Positions 20,968 through 33,375 of a stretch of DNA of 45,980 bases are shown here, piece after piece (position 1 is the stretch's first letter; each line of letters begins with the position of its first letter). The notes below the pieces were generated by a model. It was not told where the DNA came from and did no database searches. It saw nothing but the letters and a program-made list of their open reading frames with translations. The DNA is from Saccoglossus kowalevskii (taxonomy: Eukaryota > Hemichordata > Enteropneusta > Harrimaniidae). The stretch covers positions 1 to 45,980 of the forward strand of contig NW_003158973.1 of the NCBI RefSeq assembly GCF_000003605.2, in the 5' to 3' direction. A program made the translations under genes and the position numbers.

Positions 20968-22715
20968 ATGTTGTTGGCATTACTCACTGGTTATAAGTAG
21001 ATTTTGTGTGTGTTCTATTGTGAGCATGTTGTTGGCATTGCTCACTGGTTCTGAGTAGATTGTGAGTGTGTTCTATGTGTGAGCATGTTGTTGGCATTGC
21101 TCACTGGTTCTGAGTAGATTGTGTGTGTTCTATTGTAAGCATATTAGTGGCATTGCTCACTGGTTCTGAGTAGATTGTGTGTGTGTTCTATTGTGAGCAT
21201 ATTGTTGGCATTGCTCACTGGTTCTGAGTAGATTGTGTGTGTGTGTTCTATTGTGAGCATGTTGTTGGCATTGCTCACTGGTTCTGGTTAGATTGTGTGT
21301 GTTCTATTGTAAGCATATTGGTGGCATTGCTCACTGGTTCTGAGTAGATTGTGTGTGTGTTCTATTGTGAGCATGTTGTTGGCATTGCTCACTGGTTCGG
21401 AGTAGATTGTGTGTGTGTTCTATTGTGAGCATGTTGTTGGCATTGCTCACTGGTTCTGGGTAGATTGTGTGTGTTCTATTGCAAGCATGTTGTTGGCATT
21501 GCTCAATGGTTCTGAGTAGATTGTGAGTGTGTTCTATGTGTGAGCATGTTGTTGGCATTGCTCACTGGTTCTGAGTAGATTGTGTGTGTTCTATTGTAAG
21601 CATATTAGTGGCATTGCTCACTGGTTCTGAGTAGATTGTGTGTGTGTTCTATTGTGAGCATGTTGTTGGTATTGCTCACTGGTTCTGAGTAGATTGTGTG
21701 TGTGTTCTATTGTGAGCATGTTGTTGGCATTGCTCACTGGTTCTGGTTAGATTGTGTGTGTTCTATTGTAAGCATATTTGTGGCATTGCTCACTGGTTCA
21801 GAGTAGATTGTGCATGTGTTCTATTGCAAGCATGTTGTTGGTATTGCTCACTGGTTCTGAGTATATTGTGTGTGTGTTCTATTGCAAGCATGTTGATGGT
21901 ATTGCTCACTTGTTCTGAGTAGATTGTGTGTGTGTTCGATTGTAAGCATGTTGTTGGTATTGCTCACTGGTTCTGAGTAGATTGTTTGTGTGTTCTATTG
22001 TAAGCATATTGTTGGTATTTCTCACTGGATCAGAGTAGATTGTGTGTGTGTTCTATTGCAAGCATGTTGTTAGTATTGCTCACTGGTTCTGAGTAGATTG
22101 TGTGTGTGTTCTAATGTCAGCATGTTGTTGGCATTGCTCACTGGTTCTGAGTAGTTTGTGTGTGTGTTCTATTGCAAGCATTTTTGTATTGCTCACTGGT
22201 TCTGAGTAGATTGCTTGTGTGTTTATTGTAAGCATGTTGTTGGTATTGCTCACAGGCTCTGAGTAGATTGTATGTGTGTTCTATCGTAAGCATGTTGTTG
22301 GCATTGATCACTGGTTCTGAGTAGATTGTGTGTCAGTTCTATTGTGAGCATGCTGTTGGCATTGCTCACTGGTTCTGAGTAGATTGTGTGTGTGTTCTAT
22401 TGTAAGCATATTGGTGGCATTGCTCACTGGTTCTGAGTAGATTTGTGTGTTCTATTGCAAGCGTGTTGATGGTATTGCTCACTGGTTCTGAGTAGATTGT
22501 GTGTGTGTTCTATTGTAAGCATATTGTTAGTATTGCTCACTGGTTCTGAGTAGATTGTGTGTGTGTTTTATTGCATGCATGTTGTTAGTATTGCTCACTG
22601 GTTCTGAGTAGATTGTGTGTGTGTTCTATTGTCAGCATGATGTTGGCATTGCTCACTGGTTCTGAGTAGATTGTGCATGTGTTCTATTGTGAGCATGTTG
22701 TTGACACTGCTCACT
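20968..22715. repeat. Array segment between islands 8 and 9
   Basis: About 30 monomers. An eight-monomer HOR comes first (cattagtggc at 21,143 and 21,604). Its 461-bp step is explained by a GT tract one dinucleotide longer near 21,236. Then come catatttgtggc, ttcagag, gtcagc, gcatttttgtattg, tatcgtaagc and gtcagttct monomers. Near 22,640 a gtcagcatgatg monomer joins directly to the last pre-island monomer (gtgcatg), so the gctgactgg block is missing. No gene is seen. Confidence 0.88.
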
Positions 22716-22920
22716 GATGAAAGTAACAACAATCGGGGTAATATGTGCATTTCATGATAATGATAAAGAAAAAAACTATATTTATGCGAATGTTTATTAA
22801 AATGTTGAAATGTTTTTAAATTTAACTTAGGGTCCCAATTATTTAGATTTGTCTATCCCAACAGGACACTCGTCTTTTGCGAATAGAGTAAATTCGTGTG
22901 TAAGTGTGTCAAAATATGTT
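22716..22920 (+). repeat. Island copy 9 (205 bp, group IIb, shortened left flank)
   Basis: It has atttatgcg, aaatatgtt and taacttagggtcc. Only one of the usual pre-island monomers remains to its left, with private gttgacactgc, and the post-island monomer has tagataatgtg. Both flanks are therefore altered while the island itself is ordinary. Confidence 0.93.
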
Positions 22921-25232
22921 ATGTTGTTGGCATTACTCACTGGTTATAAGTAGATAATGTGTGTGTTCTATTGTGAGCATGTTGTTGGCATTGCTCACTG
23001 GTTCTGAGTAGATTGTGAGTGTGTTCTATGTGTGAGCATGTTGTTGGCATTGCTCACTGGTTCTGAGTAGATTGTGTGTGTTCTATTGTAAGCATATTAG
23101 TGGCATTGCTCACTGGTTCTGAGTAGATTGTGTGTGTGTTCTATTGTGAGCATGTTGTTGGCATTGCTCACTGGATCTGAGTAGATTGTGTGTTTGTTCT
23201 ATTGTGAGCATGTTGTTGGCATTGCTCACTGGTTCTGGTTAGATTGTGTGTGTTCTATTGTAAGCATATTGGTGGCATTGCTCACTGGTTCTGAGTAGAT
23301 TGTGTGTGTGTTCTATTGTGAGCATGTTGTTGGCATTGCTCACTGGTTCGGAGTAGATTGTGTGTGTGTTCTATTGTGAGCATGTTGTTGGCATTGCTCA
23401 CTGGTTCTGGGTAGATTGTGTGTGTTCTATTGCAAGCATGTTGTTGGCATTGCTCACTGGTTCTGAGTAGATTGTGTGTCAGTTCTATTGTAAGCATGTT
23501 GGTGGCATTGCTCACTGGTTCTGAGTAGATTGTTTGTGTGTTCTATTGTAAGCATATTGTTGGTATTGCTCACTGGTTCTGAGTAGATTGTGTGTGTGTT
23601 CTATTGCAAGCATGTTGTTAGTATTGCTCACTGGTTCTGAGTAGATTGTGTGTGTGTTCTATTGTCAGCATGTTGTTGGTATTGCTCACTGGTTCTGAGT
23701 AGTTTGTGTGTGTGTTCTATTGCAAGCATTTTAGTATTGCTCACTGGTTCTCAGTAGATTGTGTGTGTGTTCTATGTGTGAGCATGTTGTTGGCATTGCT
23801 CACTGGTTCTGAGTAGATTGTGTGTGTTCTATTGTAAGCATATTAGTGGCATTGCTCACTGGTTCTGAGTAGATTGTGTGTGTGTTCTATTGTGAGCATG
23901 TTGTTGGCATTGCTCACTGGTTCTGAGTAGATTGTGTGTGTGTTCTATTGTGAGCATGTTGTTGGCATTGCTCACTGGTTATGGTTAGATTGTGTGTGTT
24001 CTTTTGTAAGCATATTGGTGGCATTGCTCACTGGTTCTGAGTAGATTGTGTGTGTGTTCTGTTGTGAGCATGTTGTTGGCATTGCTCACTGGTTCGGAGT
24101 AGATTGTGTGTGTGTTCTATTGTGAGCATGTTGTTGGCATTGCTCACTGGTTCAGGGTAGATTGTGTGTGTTCTATTGCAAGCATGTTGTTGGCACTGCT
24201 CACTGGTTCTGAGTAGATTGTGTGTCAGTTCTATTGTAACCATGTTGGTGGCGTTGCTCACTGGTTCTGAGTAGATTGTTTGTGTGTTCTATTGTAAGCA
24301 TATTGTTGGTATTGCTCACTGGTTCTGAGTAGATTGTGTGTGTGTTCTATTGCAAGCATGTTGTTAGTATTGCTCACTGGTTCTGAGTAGATTGTGTGTG
24401 TGTTCTATTGTCAGCATGTTGTTGGCATTGCTCACTGGTTCTGAGTAGTTTGTGTGTGTGTTCTATTGCAAGCATTTTAGTATTGCTCACTGGTTCTGAG
24501 TAGATTGCTTGTGTGTTTATTGTAAGCCTGTTGTTGGTATTGCTCACTGGCTCTGAGTAGATTGTATGTGTGTTCTATCGTAAGCATGTTGTTGGCATTG
24601 CTCACTGGTTCTGAGTAGATTGTGTGTGTTCTATTGTAAGCATATTGGTGGCATTGCTCACTGGTTCTGAGTAGATTGTGTGTCAGTTCTATTGTGAGCA
24701 TGCTGTTGGCATTGCTCACTGATTCTGAGTAGATTGTGTGTGTTCTATTGTAAGCATATTGGTGGCATTGCTCACTGGTTCTGAATGGATTGTGTGTCAG
24801 TTCTATTGTGAGCATGTTGTTGGCATTCCTCACTGGTTCTGAGTAGATTGTGTGTGTTCTATTGTAAGCATATTGGTGGCATTGCTCACTGGTTCTGAGT
24901 AGATTTGTGTGTTCTATTGCAAGCATGTTGTTGGCATTGCTGACTGGTTCTGAGTAGATTGTGTGTTCTATTGTGAGCATGTTGTTGGCGCTACTCGCTG
25001 GTTCTGAGTAGATTGTATGTGTGTTCTGTTGCCAAGCATGTTGTTGGCACTACTCACTGGTTCTGAGTAGATTGTGTGTGTGTTCTATCGTAAGCATGTT
25101 GTTGGCACTACTCACTGGTTCTGAGTAGATTGTGTGTGTTTTCTATCGTAAGCATGCTGTTGGTATTGCTCACTGGTTCTGAGTAGATTGTGCATGTGTT
25201 CTATTGTGAGCATGTTGTTGGCACTGCTCACT
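22921..25232. repeat. Array segment between islands 9 and 10
   Basis: About 40 monomers. Two units with markers cattagtggc at 23,096 and 23,842 are 746 bp apart, about 13 monomers. Each carries the ttcggag and ttctggg-type monomers, then gtcagttct with a(a/c)catgttggtgg. Then come gcattttag, tatcgtaagc and gtcagttct monomers and a pre-island block. Private bases include ggttcagggtag near 24,150 and gttgccaagc near 25,029. No gene is seen. Confidence 0.88.
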
Positions 25233-25437
25233 GATGAAAGTAACAACAATCGGGGTAATATGTGCATTTCATGATAATGATAAAGAAAAAAACTATATTT
25301 ATGCGAATGTTTATTAAAATGTTGAAATGTTTTTAAATTTAACTTAGGTTCCCAATTATTTAGATTTGTCTATCCCAACAGGACACTCGTCTTTTGCGAA
25401 TAGAGTAAATTCGTGTGTAAGTGTGTCAAAATATACT
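25233..25437 (+). repeat. Island copy 10 (205 bp, group IIb, ggttcc subtype)
   Basis: It has atttatgcg and taacttaggttcc. The right edge is altered: aaatatact replaces aaatatgtt, and the next monomer reads atgtcgttggcattactccc. Four private changes within about 25 bases are unusual among the copies. Confidence 0.92.
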
Positions 25438-26431
25438 ATGTCGTTGGCATTACTCCCTGGTTATAAGTAGATTTTGTGTGTGTTCTATTGTGAGCATGTT
25501 GTTGGCATTGCTCACTGGTTCTGCGTAGATTGTGAGTGTGTTCTATGTGTGAGCATGTTGTTGGCATTGCTCACTGGTTCAGAGTAGATCGTGTGTGTGT
25601 TCTATTGCAAGCATGTTGTTAGTATTGCTCACTGGTTCTGAGTAGATTGTGTGTGTGTTCTAATGTCAGCATGTTGTTGGCATTGCTCACTGGTTCTGAG
25701 TAGTTTGTGTGTGTGTTCTATTGCAAGCATTTTTGTATTGCTCACTGGTTCTGAGTAGATTGCTTGTGTGTTTATTGTAAGCATGTTGTTGGTATTGCTC
25801 ACAGGCTCTGAGTAGATTGTATGTGTGTTCTATCGTAAGCATTTTGTTGGCATTGATCACTGGTTCTGAGTAGATTGTGTGTCAGTTCTATTGTGAGCAT
25901 GCTGTTGGCATTGCTCACTGGTTCTGAGTAGATTGTGTGTGTGTTCTATTGTAAGCATATTGGTGGCATTGCTCACTGGTTCTGAGTAGATTCGTGTGTT
26001 CTATTGCAAGCGTGTTGATGGTATTGCTCACTGGTTCTGAGTAGATTTGTGTGTTCTATTGCAAGCATGTTGTTGGCATTGCTGACTGGTTCTGAGTAGA
26101 TTGTGTGTTCTATTGTGAGCATGTTGTTGGCACTACTCGCTGGTTCTGAGTAGATTGTACGTGTGTTCTGTTGCAAGCATGTTGTTGGCACTACTCACTG
26201 GTTCTGAGTAGATTGTGTGTGTGTTCTATCGTAAGCATGTTGTTGGCACTACTCACTGGTTCTGAGTAGATTGTGTGTGTTTTCTATCGTAAGCATGCTG
26301 TTGGTATTGCTCACTGGTTCTGAGTAGATTGTGTGTGTGTTCTATTGTAAACATGTTGTTAGTATTGCTCACTGGTTCTGAGTAGATTGTGCATGTGTTC
26401 TATTGTGAGCATGTTGTTGGCACTGCTCACT
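25438..26431. repeat. Array segment between islands 10 and 11
   Basis: About 17 monomers. After two post-island monomers it jumps to ttcagagtagatcg and on through gtcagc, gcatttttgtattg, tatcgtaagc and gtcagttct to gcgtgttgatgg. It then joins a pre-island block at 26,044 that matches the flank of island 4. Two recombination joints in under 1 kb are likely. No gene is seen. Confidence 0.88.
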
Positions 26432-26835
26432 GATGAAAGTAACAACAATCGGGGTAATATGTGCATTTCATGATAATGATAAAGAAAAAAACTATATTCA
26501 TGCGAATGTTTATTAAAATGTTGAAATGTTTTTAAATTTAACTTAGGGTCCCAATTATTTAGATTTGTCTATCCCAACAGGACACTCGTCTTTTGCGAAT
26601 AGAGTAAATTCGTGTGTAAGTGTGTCAAAATCTGTTATGTTGTTGGCATTACTCACTGGTTATAAGTAGATTTTGTGTGTGTTTTATTGTGAGCATGTTG
26701 TTGGCATTGCTCACTGGTTCTGAGTAGATTGTGAGTGTGTTCTATGTGTGAGCATGTTGTTGGCATTGCTCACTGGTTCTGAGTAGATTGTGTGAGTTCT
26801 ATTGTAAGCATATTAGTGGCATTGCTCACTGGTTC
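26044..26835. repeat. Island-bearing duplicate block, copy B (partner at 11,229)
   Basis: It matches 11,229-12,020 at offset 14,815, including island 11 and the rare variants aaacatgttgttag and gattgtgtgagttctatt. It brings a group I island into a neighbourhood of group IIb islands. Confidence 0.75.
26432..26636 (+). repeat. Island copy 11 (205 bp, group I)
   Basis: It has attcatgcg plus aaatctgtt, with the common taacttagggtcc. Next to it are shared variants with island 4, and a private gttttattgtgagc in the post-island monomer. Confidence 0.93.
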
Positions 26836-29800
26836 TGGTTAGATTGTGTGTGTTCTATTGTGAGTATGTTGTTGGCATTGCTCACTGGTTCTGAGTAGAT
26901 TGTGTGTGTTCTATTGTAAGCATATTTGTGGCGTTGCTCACTGGTTCAGAGTAGATTGTGCATGTGTTCTATTGCAAGCATGTTGTTGGTATTGCTCACT
27001 GGTTCTGAGTATATTGTGTGTGTTCTATTGCCAGCATGTTGATGGTATTGCTCACTTGTTCTGAGTAGATTGTGTGTGTGTTCGATTGTAAGCATGTTGT
27101 TGGTATTGCTCACTGGTTCTGAGTAGATTGTTTGTGTGTTCTATTGTAAGCATATTGTTGGTATTTCTCACTGGTTCAGAGTAGATTGTGTGTGTGTTCT
27201 ATTGCAAGCATGTTGTTAGTATTGCTCACTGGTTCTGAGTAGATTGTGTGTGCGTTCTAATGTCAGCATGTTGTTGGCATTGCTCACTGGTTCTGAGTAG
27301 TTTGTGTGTGTGTTCTATTGCAAGCATTTTTGTATTGCTCACTGGTTCTGAGTAGATTGCTTGTGTGTTTATTGTAAGCATGTTGTTGGTATTGCTCACA
27401 GGCTCTGAGTAGATTGTATGTGTGTTCTATCGTAAGCATGTTGTTGGCATTGATCACTGGTTCTGAGTAGATTGTGTGTCAGTTCTATTGTGAGCATGCT
27501 GTTGGCATTGCTCACTGGTTCTGAGTAGATTGTGTGTGTGTTCTATTGTAAGCATATTGGTGGCATTGCTCACTGGTTCTGAGTAGATTTGTGTGTTCTA
27601 TTGCAAGCGTGTTGATGGTATTGCTCACTGGTTCTGAGTAGATTGTGTGTGTGTTCTATTGTAAGCATGTTTTTGGTATTGCTCACTGGTTCTGAGTAGA
27701 TTGTTTGTGTGTTCTATTGTAAGCATATTGTTAGTATTTCTCACTGGTTCTGAGTAGATTGTGTGTGTGTTCTATTGTCAGCATGATGTTGGCATTGCTC
27801 ACTGGTTCTGAGTAGTTTGTGTGTGTGTTCTATTGCAAGCATTTTAGTATTGCTCACTGGTTATGAGTAGATTGCTTGTGTGTTTAATGTAAGCCTGTTG
27901 TTGGTATTGCTCACTGGCTCTGAGTAGATTGTATGTGTGTTCTATCGTAAGCATGTTGTTGGCATTGCTCTCTGGTTCTCAGTAGATTGTGTGTGTTCTA
28001 TTGTAAGCATATTGGTGGCATTGCACACTTGTTCTGAGTAGATTGTGTGTCAGTTCTATTGTGAGCATGCTGTTGGCATTGCTCACTGGTTCTGAGTAGA
28101 TTGTGTGTGTGTTCTATTGTAAGCATATTGGTGACATTGCTCACTGGTTCTGAGTAGATTTGTGTGTTCTATTGCAAGCATGTTGTTGGCATTGCTTACT
28201 GGTTCTGAGTAGTTTGTGTGTGTGTTCTATTGCAAGCATGTTGTTGGTATTGCTCACTGGTTCTGAGTAGATTGTGTGTGTGTTTTATTGTAAGCATGTT
28301 GTTGGCTTTTCTCACTGGTTCTTAGTAGATTGTGTGTGTTCTATTGCAAGCATGTTGATGGTATTGCTCACTGGTTCTGAGTAGATTGTTTGTGTGTTCT
28401 ATTGTAAGCATATTGTTGGCATTGCTCACTGGTTCTGAGTAGATTGTGTGTGTGTTCTATTGTCAGCATGTTGTTGGCAATGCTCACTGGTTCTGAGTAG
28501 TTTGTGTGTGTGTGTCCTATTGCAAGCATTTTAGTATTGCTCACTTGTTCTGAGTAGATTGTTTGTGTGTTTATTGTAAGCCTGTTGTTGGTATTGCTCA
28601 CTGGTTCTGAGTAGATTGTACGTGTGTTCTATCGTAAGCATGTTGTTGGCATTGCTCACTGGTACTGAGTAGATTGTGTGTGTTCTATTGTAAGCATATT
28701 GGTGGCATTGCTCACTGGTTCTGAGTAGATTGTGTGTCAGTTCTATTGTGAGCATGCTGTTGGCATTGCTCACTGGTTCTGAGTAGATTGTGTGTGTGTT
28801 CTATTGTAAGCATATTGGTGGCATTGCTCACTGGTTCTGAGTAGATTTGTGTGTTCTATTGCAAGCATGTTGTTGGCATTGCTTACTGGTTCTGAGTAGA
28901 TTGCTTGTGTGTTCTATTGTAAGCATTTTGTTGGCACTACTCTCTGGTTCTGAGTACATTGTGTGTGTGTTCTATTGCAAGCATGTTGTTGGTATTGCTC
29001 ACTGGTTCTGAGTAGATTGTTTGTGTGTTTATTGTAACCCTGCTGTTGGTATTGCTCACTGCTTCTGAGTAGATGTGTGTGTGTTCTATTGTAAGCATAT
29101 TGGTGGCATTGCTCACTGGTTGTGAGTAGATTTGTGTGTTCTATTGCAAGCATTTTGTTGGCATTGCTTACTGGTTGTCAGTAGATTGTGTGTGTGTTCT
29201 ATTGCAAGCATTTTAGTATTGCTCACTGGTTCTGAGTAGATTGTTTGTGTGTTTATTGTAAGCGTGTTGTTGGTATTGCTCACTGGTTCTGAGTAGATTG
29301 TATGTGTGTTCTATCGTAAGCATGTTGTTGGCATTGCTCACTGGTTCTGAGTAGATTGTGTGTGTGTTCTGTTGCAAGCATGTTGTTAGCATTGCTCACT
29401 GGCTCTCAGTAGATTGTTTGTATGTTCTATTGTAAGCATGTTGTTGATATTGCTCTCTGGTTCTGAGTAGATTGTACATGTGTTCTATCGTGGGCATGTT
29501 GTTGGTATTGCTCTCTGGTTCTGAGTAGATTGTGTGTGTGTTCTATTGTAAGCATGTTGTTGGCTTTTCTCACTGGTTCTTAGTAGATTGTGTGTGTGTT
29601 TTATTGCAAGCATGTTGTTGGCATTGCTCACTGGTTCTTAGTAGATTGTGTGTGTGTTCTATTGTAAGCATGTTGTTGGCATTGCTCACTGCTTCTGAGT
29701 AGATTGTGTGTGTGTTCTATTGCAAGCATGTTGTTAGTATTGCTCACTGGTTCTGAGTAGATTGTGTGTGTGTTCTATTGTCAGCATGTTGTTGGCATTG

Positions 29801-30692
29801 CTCACTGGTTCTGAGTAGTTTGTGTGTGTGTTCTATTGCAAGCATTTTAGTATTGCTCACTTGTTCTGAGTAGATTGTTTGTGTGTTTATTGTAAGCCTG
29901 TTGTTGGTATTGCTCACTGGTTCTGAGTAGATTGTATGTGTGTTCTATCGTAAGCATGTTGTTGGCATTGCTCACTGGTTCTGAGTAGATTGTGTGTGTT
30001 CTATTGTAAGCATATTGGTGGCATTGCTCACTGGTTCTGAGTAGATTGTGTGTCAGTTCTATTGTGAGCATGCTGTTGGCATTGCTCACTGGTTCTGAGT
30101 AGATTGTGTGTGTGTTCTATTGTAAGCATATTGGTGGCATTGCTCACTGGTTCTGAGTAGATTTGTGTGTTCTATTGCATGCATGTTGTTGGCATTGCTT
30201 ACTGGTTCTGAGTAGATTGCTTGTGTGTTCTATTGTAAGCATGTTGTTGGCATTGCTCACTGGTTATGAGTAGATTGTGTGTGTGTTCTATTGCAAGCAT
30301 GTTGTTAGCATTGCTCACTGGTTCTGAGTAGATTGTATGTGTTCTATTGCAAGCATGTTGTTGGCACTACTCACTGGTTCTGAGGAGATTGTGTGTGTGT
30401 TCTATTGCAAGCATTTTAGTATTGCTCACTGGTTCTGAGTAGATTGTTTGTGTGTGTATTGTAAGCATGTTGTTGGTATTGCTCACTGGTTCTGAGTAGA
30501 TTGTATGTGTGTTCTATTGTAAGCATGTTGTTGGCATTGCTCTCTGGTTCTGCGTAGATTGTGTGTGTTCTATTGTAAGCATATTGGGTGCATTGCTCAC
30601 GGGTTCTGAGTAGATTTGTGTGTTCTATTGCAAGCATGTTGTTGGCATTGCTTACTGGTTCTGAGTAGTTTGTGTATGTGTTCTATTGCAAG

Positions 30693-31318
30693 CATTTTAG
30701 TATTGCTCACTGGTTCTGAGTAGATTGTTTGTGTGTTTATTGTAAGCGTGTTGTTGGTATTGCTCACTGGTTCTGAGTAGATTGTATGTGTGTTCTATCG
30801 TAAGCATGTTGTTGGCATTGCTCACTGGTTCTGAGTAGATTGTGTGTGTTCTATTGTAAGCATATTGGTGGCATTGCTCACTGGTTCTGAGTAGATTGTG
30901 TGTCAGTTCTGTTGTGAGCATGCTGTTGGCATTGCTCACTGGTTCTGAGTAGATTGTGTGTGTGTTCTATTGTAAGCATATTGGTGGCATTGCTCACTGG
31001 TTGTGAGTTGATTTGTGTGTTCTATTGCAAGCATGTTGTTGGCATTGCTTACTGGTTCTGAGTAGATTGCTTGTGTGTTCTATTGTAAGCATGTTGTTGG
31101 CCTACTCACTGGTTGTGAGTAGATTGTGTGTGTGTTCTATTGCAAGCATGTTGTTGGTATTGCTCACTGGTTCTGAGTAGATTGATTGCGTGTTCTATTG
31201 TTAGCATGTTGTTAGCATTGCTCACTGGTTCTGAGTAGATTGTATGTGTTCTATTGCAAGCATGTTGTTGGCACTACTCACTGGTTCTGAGTAGATTGTG
31301 TGTGTGTTCTATTGCAAG
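30693..31318. repeat. Eleven-monomer HOR unit, 626-bp step, reference for the degenerate patch
   Basis: The gcattttag monomer at 30,693 recurs at 31,319 (626 bp). The first nine monomers (to ggcctactcactggttgtg near 31,110) are in the same order as the degenerate patch at 32,629, so this is the best intact counterpart nearby. Confidence 0.78.
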
Positions 31319-32628
31319 CATTTTAGTATTGCTCACTGGTTCTGAGTAGATTGTTTGTGTGTTTATTGTAAGCCTGTTGTTGGTATTGCTCACTGGTTCT
31401 GAGTGGGTTGTATGTGTGTTCTATCGTAAGCATGTTGTTGGCATTGCTCACTGGTTCTGAGTAGATTGTGTGTGTTCTATTGTAAGCATATTGGTGGCAT
31501 TGCTCACTGGTTCTGGTTAGATTGTGTGTCAGTTCTATTGTGAGCATGCTGTTGGCATTGCTCACTGGTTCTGAGAAGATTGTGTGTTTGTCCTATAGTA
31601 AGCATATTGGTGGCATTGCTCACTGGTTCTGAGTAGATTTGTGTGTTCTATTGCAAGCATGTTGTTGGCATTGCTTACTGGTTCTGAGTAGATTGCTTGT
31701 GTGTTCTGTTGTAAGCATGTTGTTGGCACTACTCACTGGTACTGAGTAGATTGTGTGTGTGTTCTATTGCAAGCATGTTGTTGGTATTGCTCACTGGTTC
31801 TTAGTAGATTGCCTGTGTGTTCTATTGTAAGCATGTTGTTGGCATTGCTCACTGGTTATGAGTAGATTGTGTGTGTGTTCTATTGCAAGCATGTTGTTAG
31901 CATTGCTCACTGGTTCTGAGTAGATTGTGTGTGTGTTCTATCGTCAGCATGTTGGCATTGCTCACTGGTTCTGAGTAGTTTGTGTGTGTGTTCTATAGCA
32001 AGCATTTTAGTATTGCTCACTGGTTCTGAGTAGATTGTACGTGTGTTCTATCGTAAGCATGTTGTTGGCATTGCTCACTGGTTCTGAGTAGATTGTGTGT
32101 GTTCTATTGTAAGCATATTGGTGGCATTGCTCACTGGTTCTGAGTAGATTGTGTGTCAGTTCTATTGTGAGCATGCTGTTGGCATTGCTCACTGGTTCTG
32201 AGTAAATTGTGTGTGTGTTCTATTGTAGGCATATTGGTGGCATTGCTCACTGGTTCTGAGTAGATTTGTGTGTTCTATTGCAAGCATGTTGTTGGCATTG
32301 CTTACTGGTTCTGAGTAGATTGCTTGGGTGTTCTATTGTTAGCATGTTGTTGGCACTACTCTCTGGTTCTGAGTAGATTGTGTGTGTTCTATTGCAAGCA
32401 CGTTGTTGGTATTGCTCACTGGTTCTGAGTAGATTGCATGTGTGTTCTATTGTAAGCATGTTGTTGGCATTGCTCACTGGTTATGAGTAGATTGTGTGTG
32501 TGTTCTATTGCAAGCATGTTGTTAGCATTGCTCACTGGTTCTGAGTAGATTGTATGTGTTCTATTGCAAGCATGTTGTTGGCATTGCTCACTGGTTATGA
32601 GTAGATTGTGTCTGTGTTCTATTGCAAG

Positions 32629-33375
32629 CATTGTAGTATTGCTCACTGGTTCTGATCTGATTGTTTGTGTGTTTATTGTATGCCTATTGGTGGTATTGCT
32701 CACTGGTTCTGACTAAATTGAATGTGTGTTCTATCTGAAACCTGGTGGTGGCATTGCTCCCTGGTTCCGAATAAATTGGGTGGGTTCCATTGGAAACCTA
32801 TTGGTGGCATTGCTCCCTGGTTCCGAATAAAATGTGTGTCATCTCTATTGTGAGCATGCTGGTGGCATTGCTCACTGTCTCAGAATATATTGTGTGTGTG
32901 TTCTATTGTAAGCTTATTTGTTGCATTGCTCACTGGATGTGATTTGATTTGTGTGTTCTGTTGCAATCATGTTGTTGGCGTTGCTTACTGGTTCTGAGAA
33001 TATTGCTTGTGTGTACTATTGTAATCTTGTTGTTGGCCTACTCTCTGTCTGAGAATATATTGTGTGTGTGCTCTTTTGCACACGTGTTGTTGGTATTGCT
33101 CTGTGTCTCTGAATATTGTGTGTGTGTGCTAATTGTAACATGATTGTGATATTGCTCTCACTGGTCTGAAGTAAATGGTGTGTGTTCTATTGTAGGCCTA
33201 GTGGTGGCATTGCTCACTGGTTCTGAATAAATTGTGTGTGTGTTCTATTGTAAGCATAGTTGTTGGGCATTGCTTCACTGGTTCTGAGTAGATTGTGTGT
33301 TCTTATTGCAAGCGTGTTGAATGGTATTGCTCACTGCTTCTGAGTAGATTGTGTGTGTGTTCTTATTGTGAGCAT
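32629..33375. repeat. Degenerate array patch, collinear with 30,693-31,170
   Basis: Monomer order follows the intact module at 30,693 step by step: attgtagtattg, tttattgtatgcc, a tatcgtaagc relic (tatctgaaacc), a catattggtggc relic, a gtcagttct relic (gtcatctctatt) with gctggtgg, gatttgatttg ending gcttactgg, gcttgtgtg, ggcctactctctg. Base identity is much lower than anywhere else. In the monomer at 32,764-32,819 I count 10 differences in 56 from the normal form. From about 33,110 indels appear (gttgggcattgcttcactgg, gttcttattgc, gttgaatgg). Either old decayed satellite or low-quality consensus at an assembly join. Confidence 0.8.
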
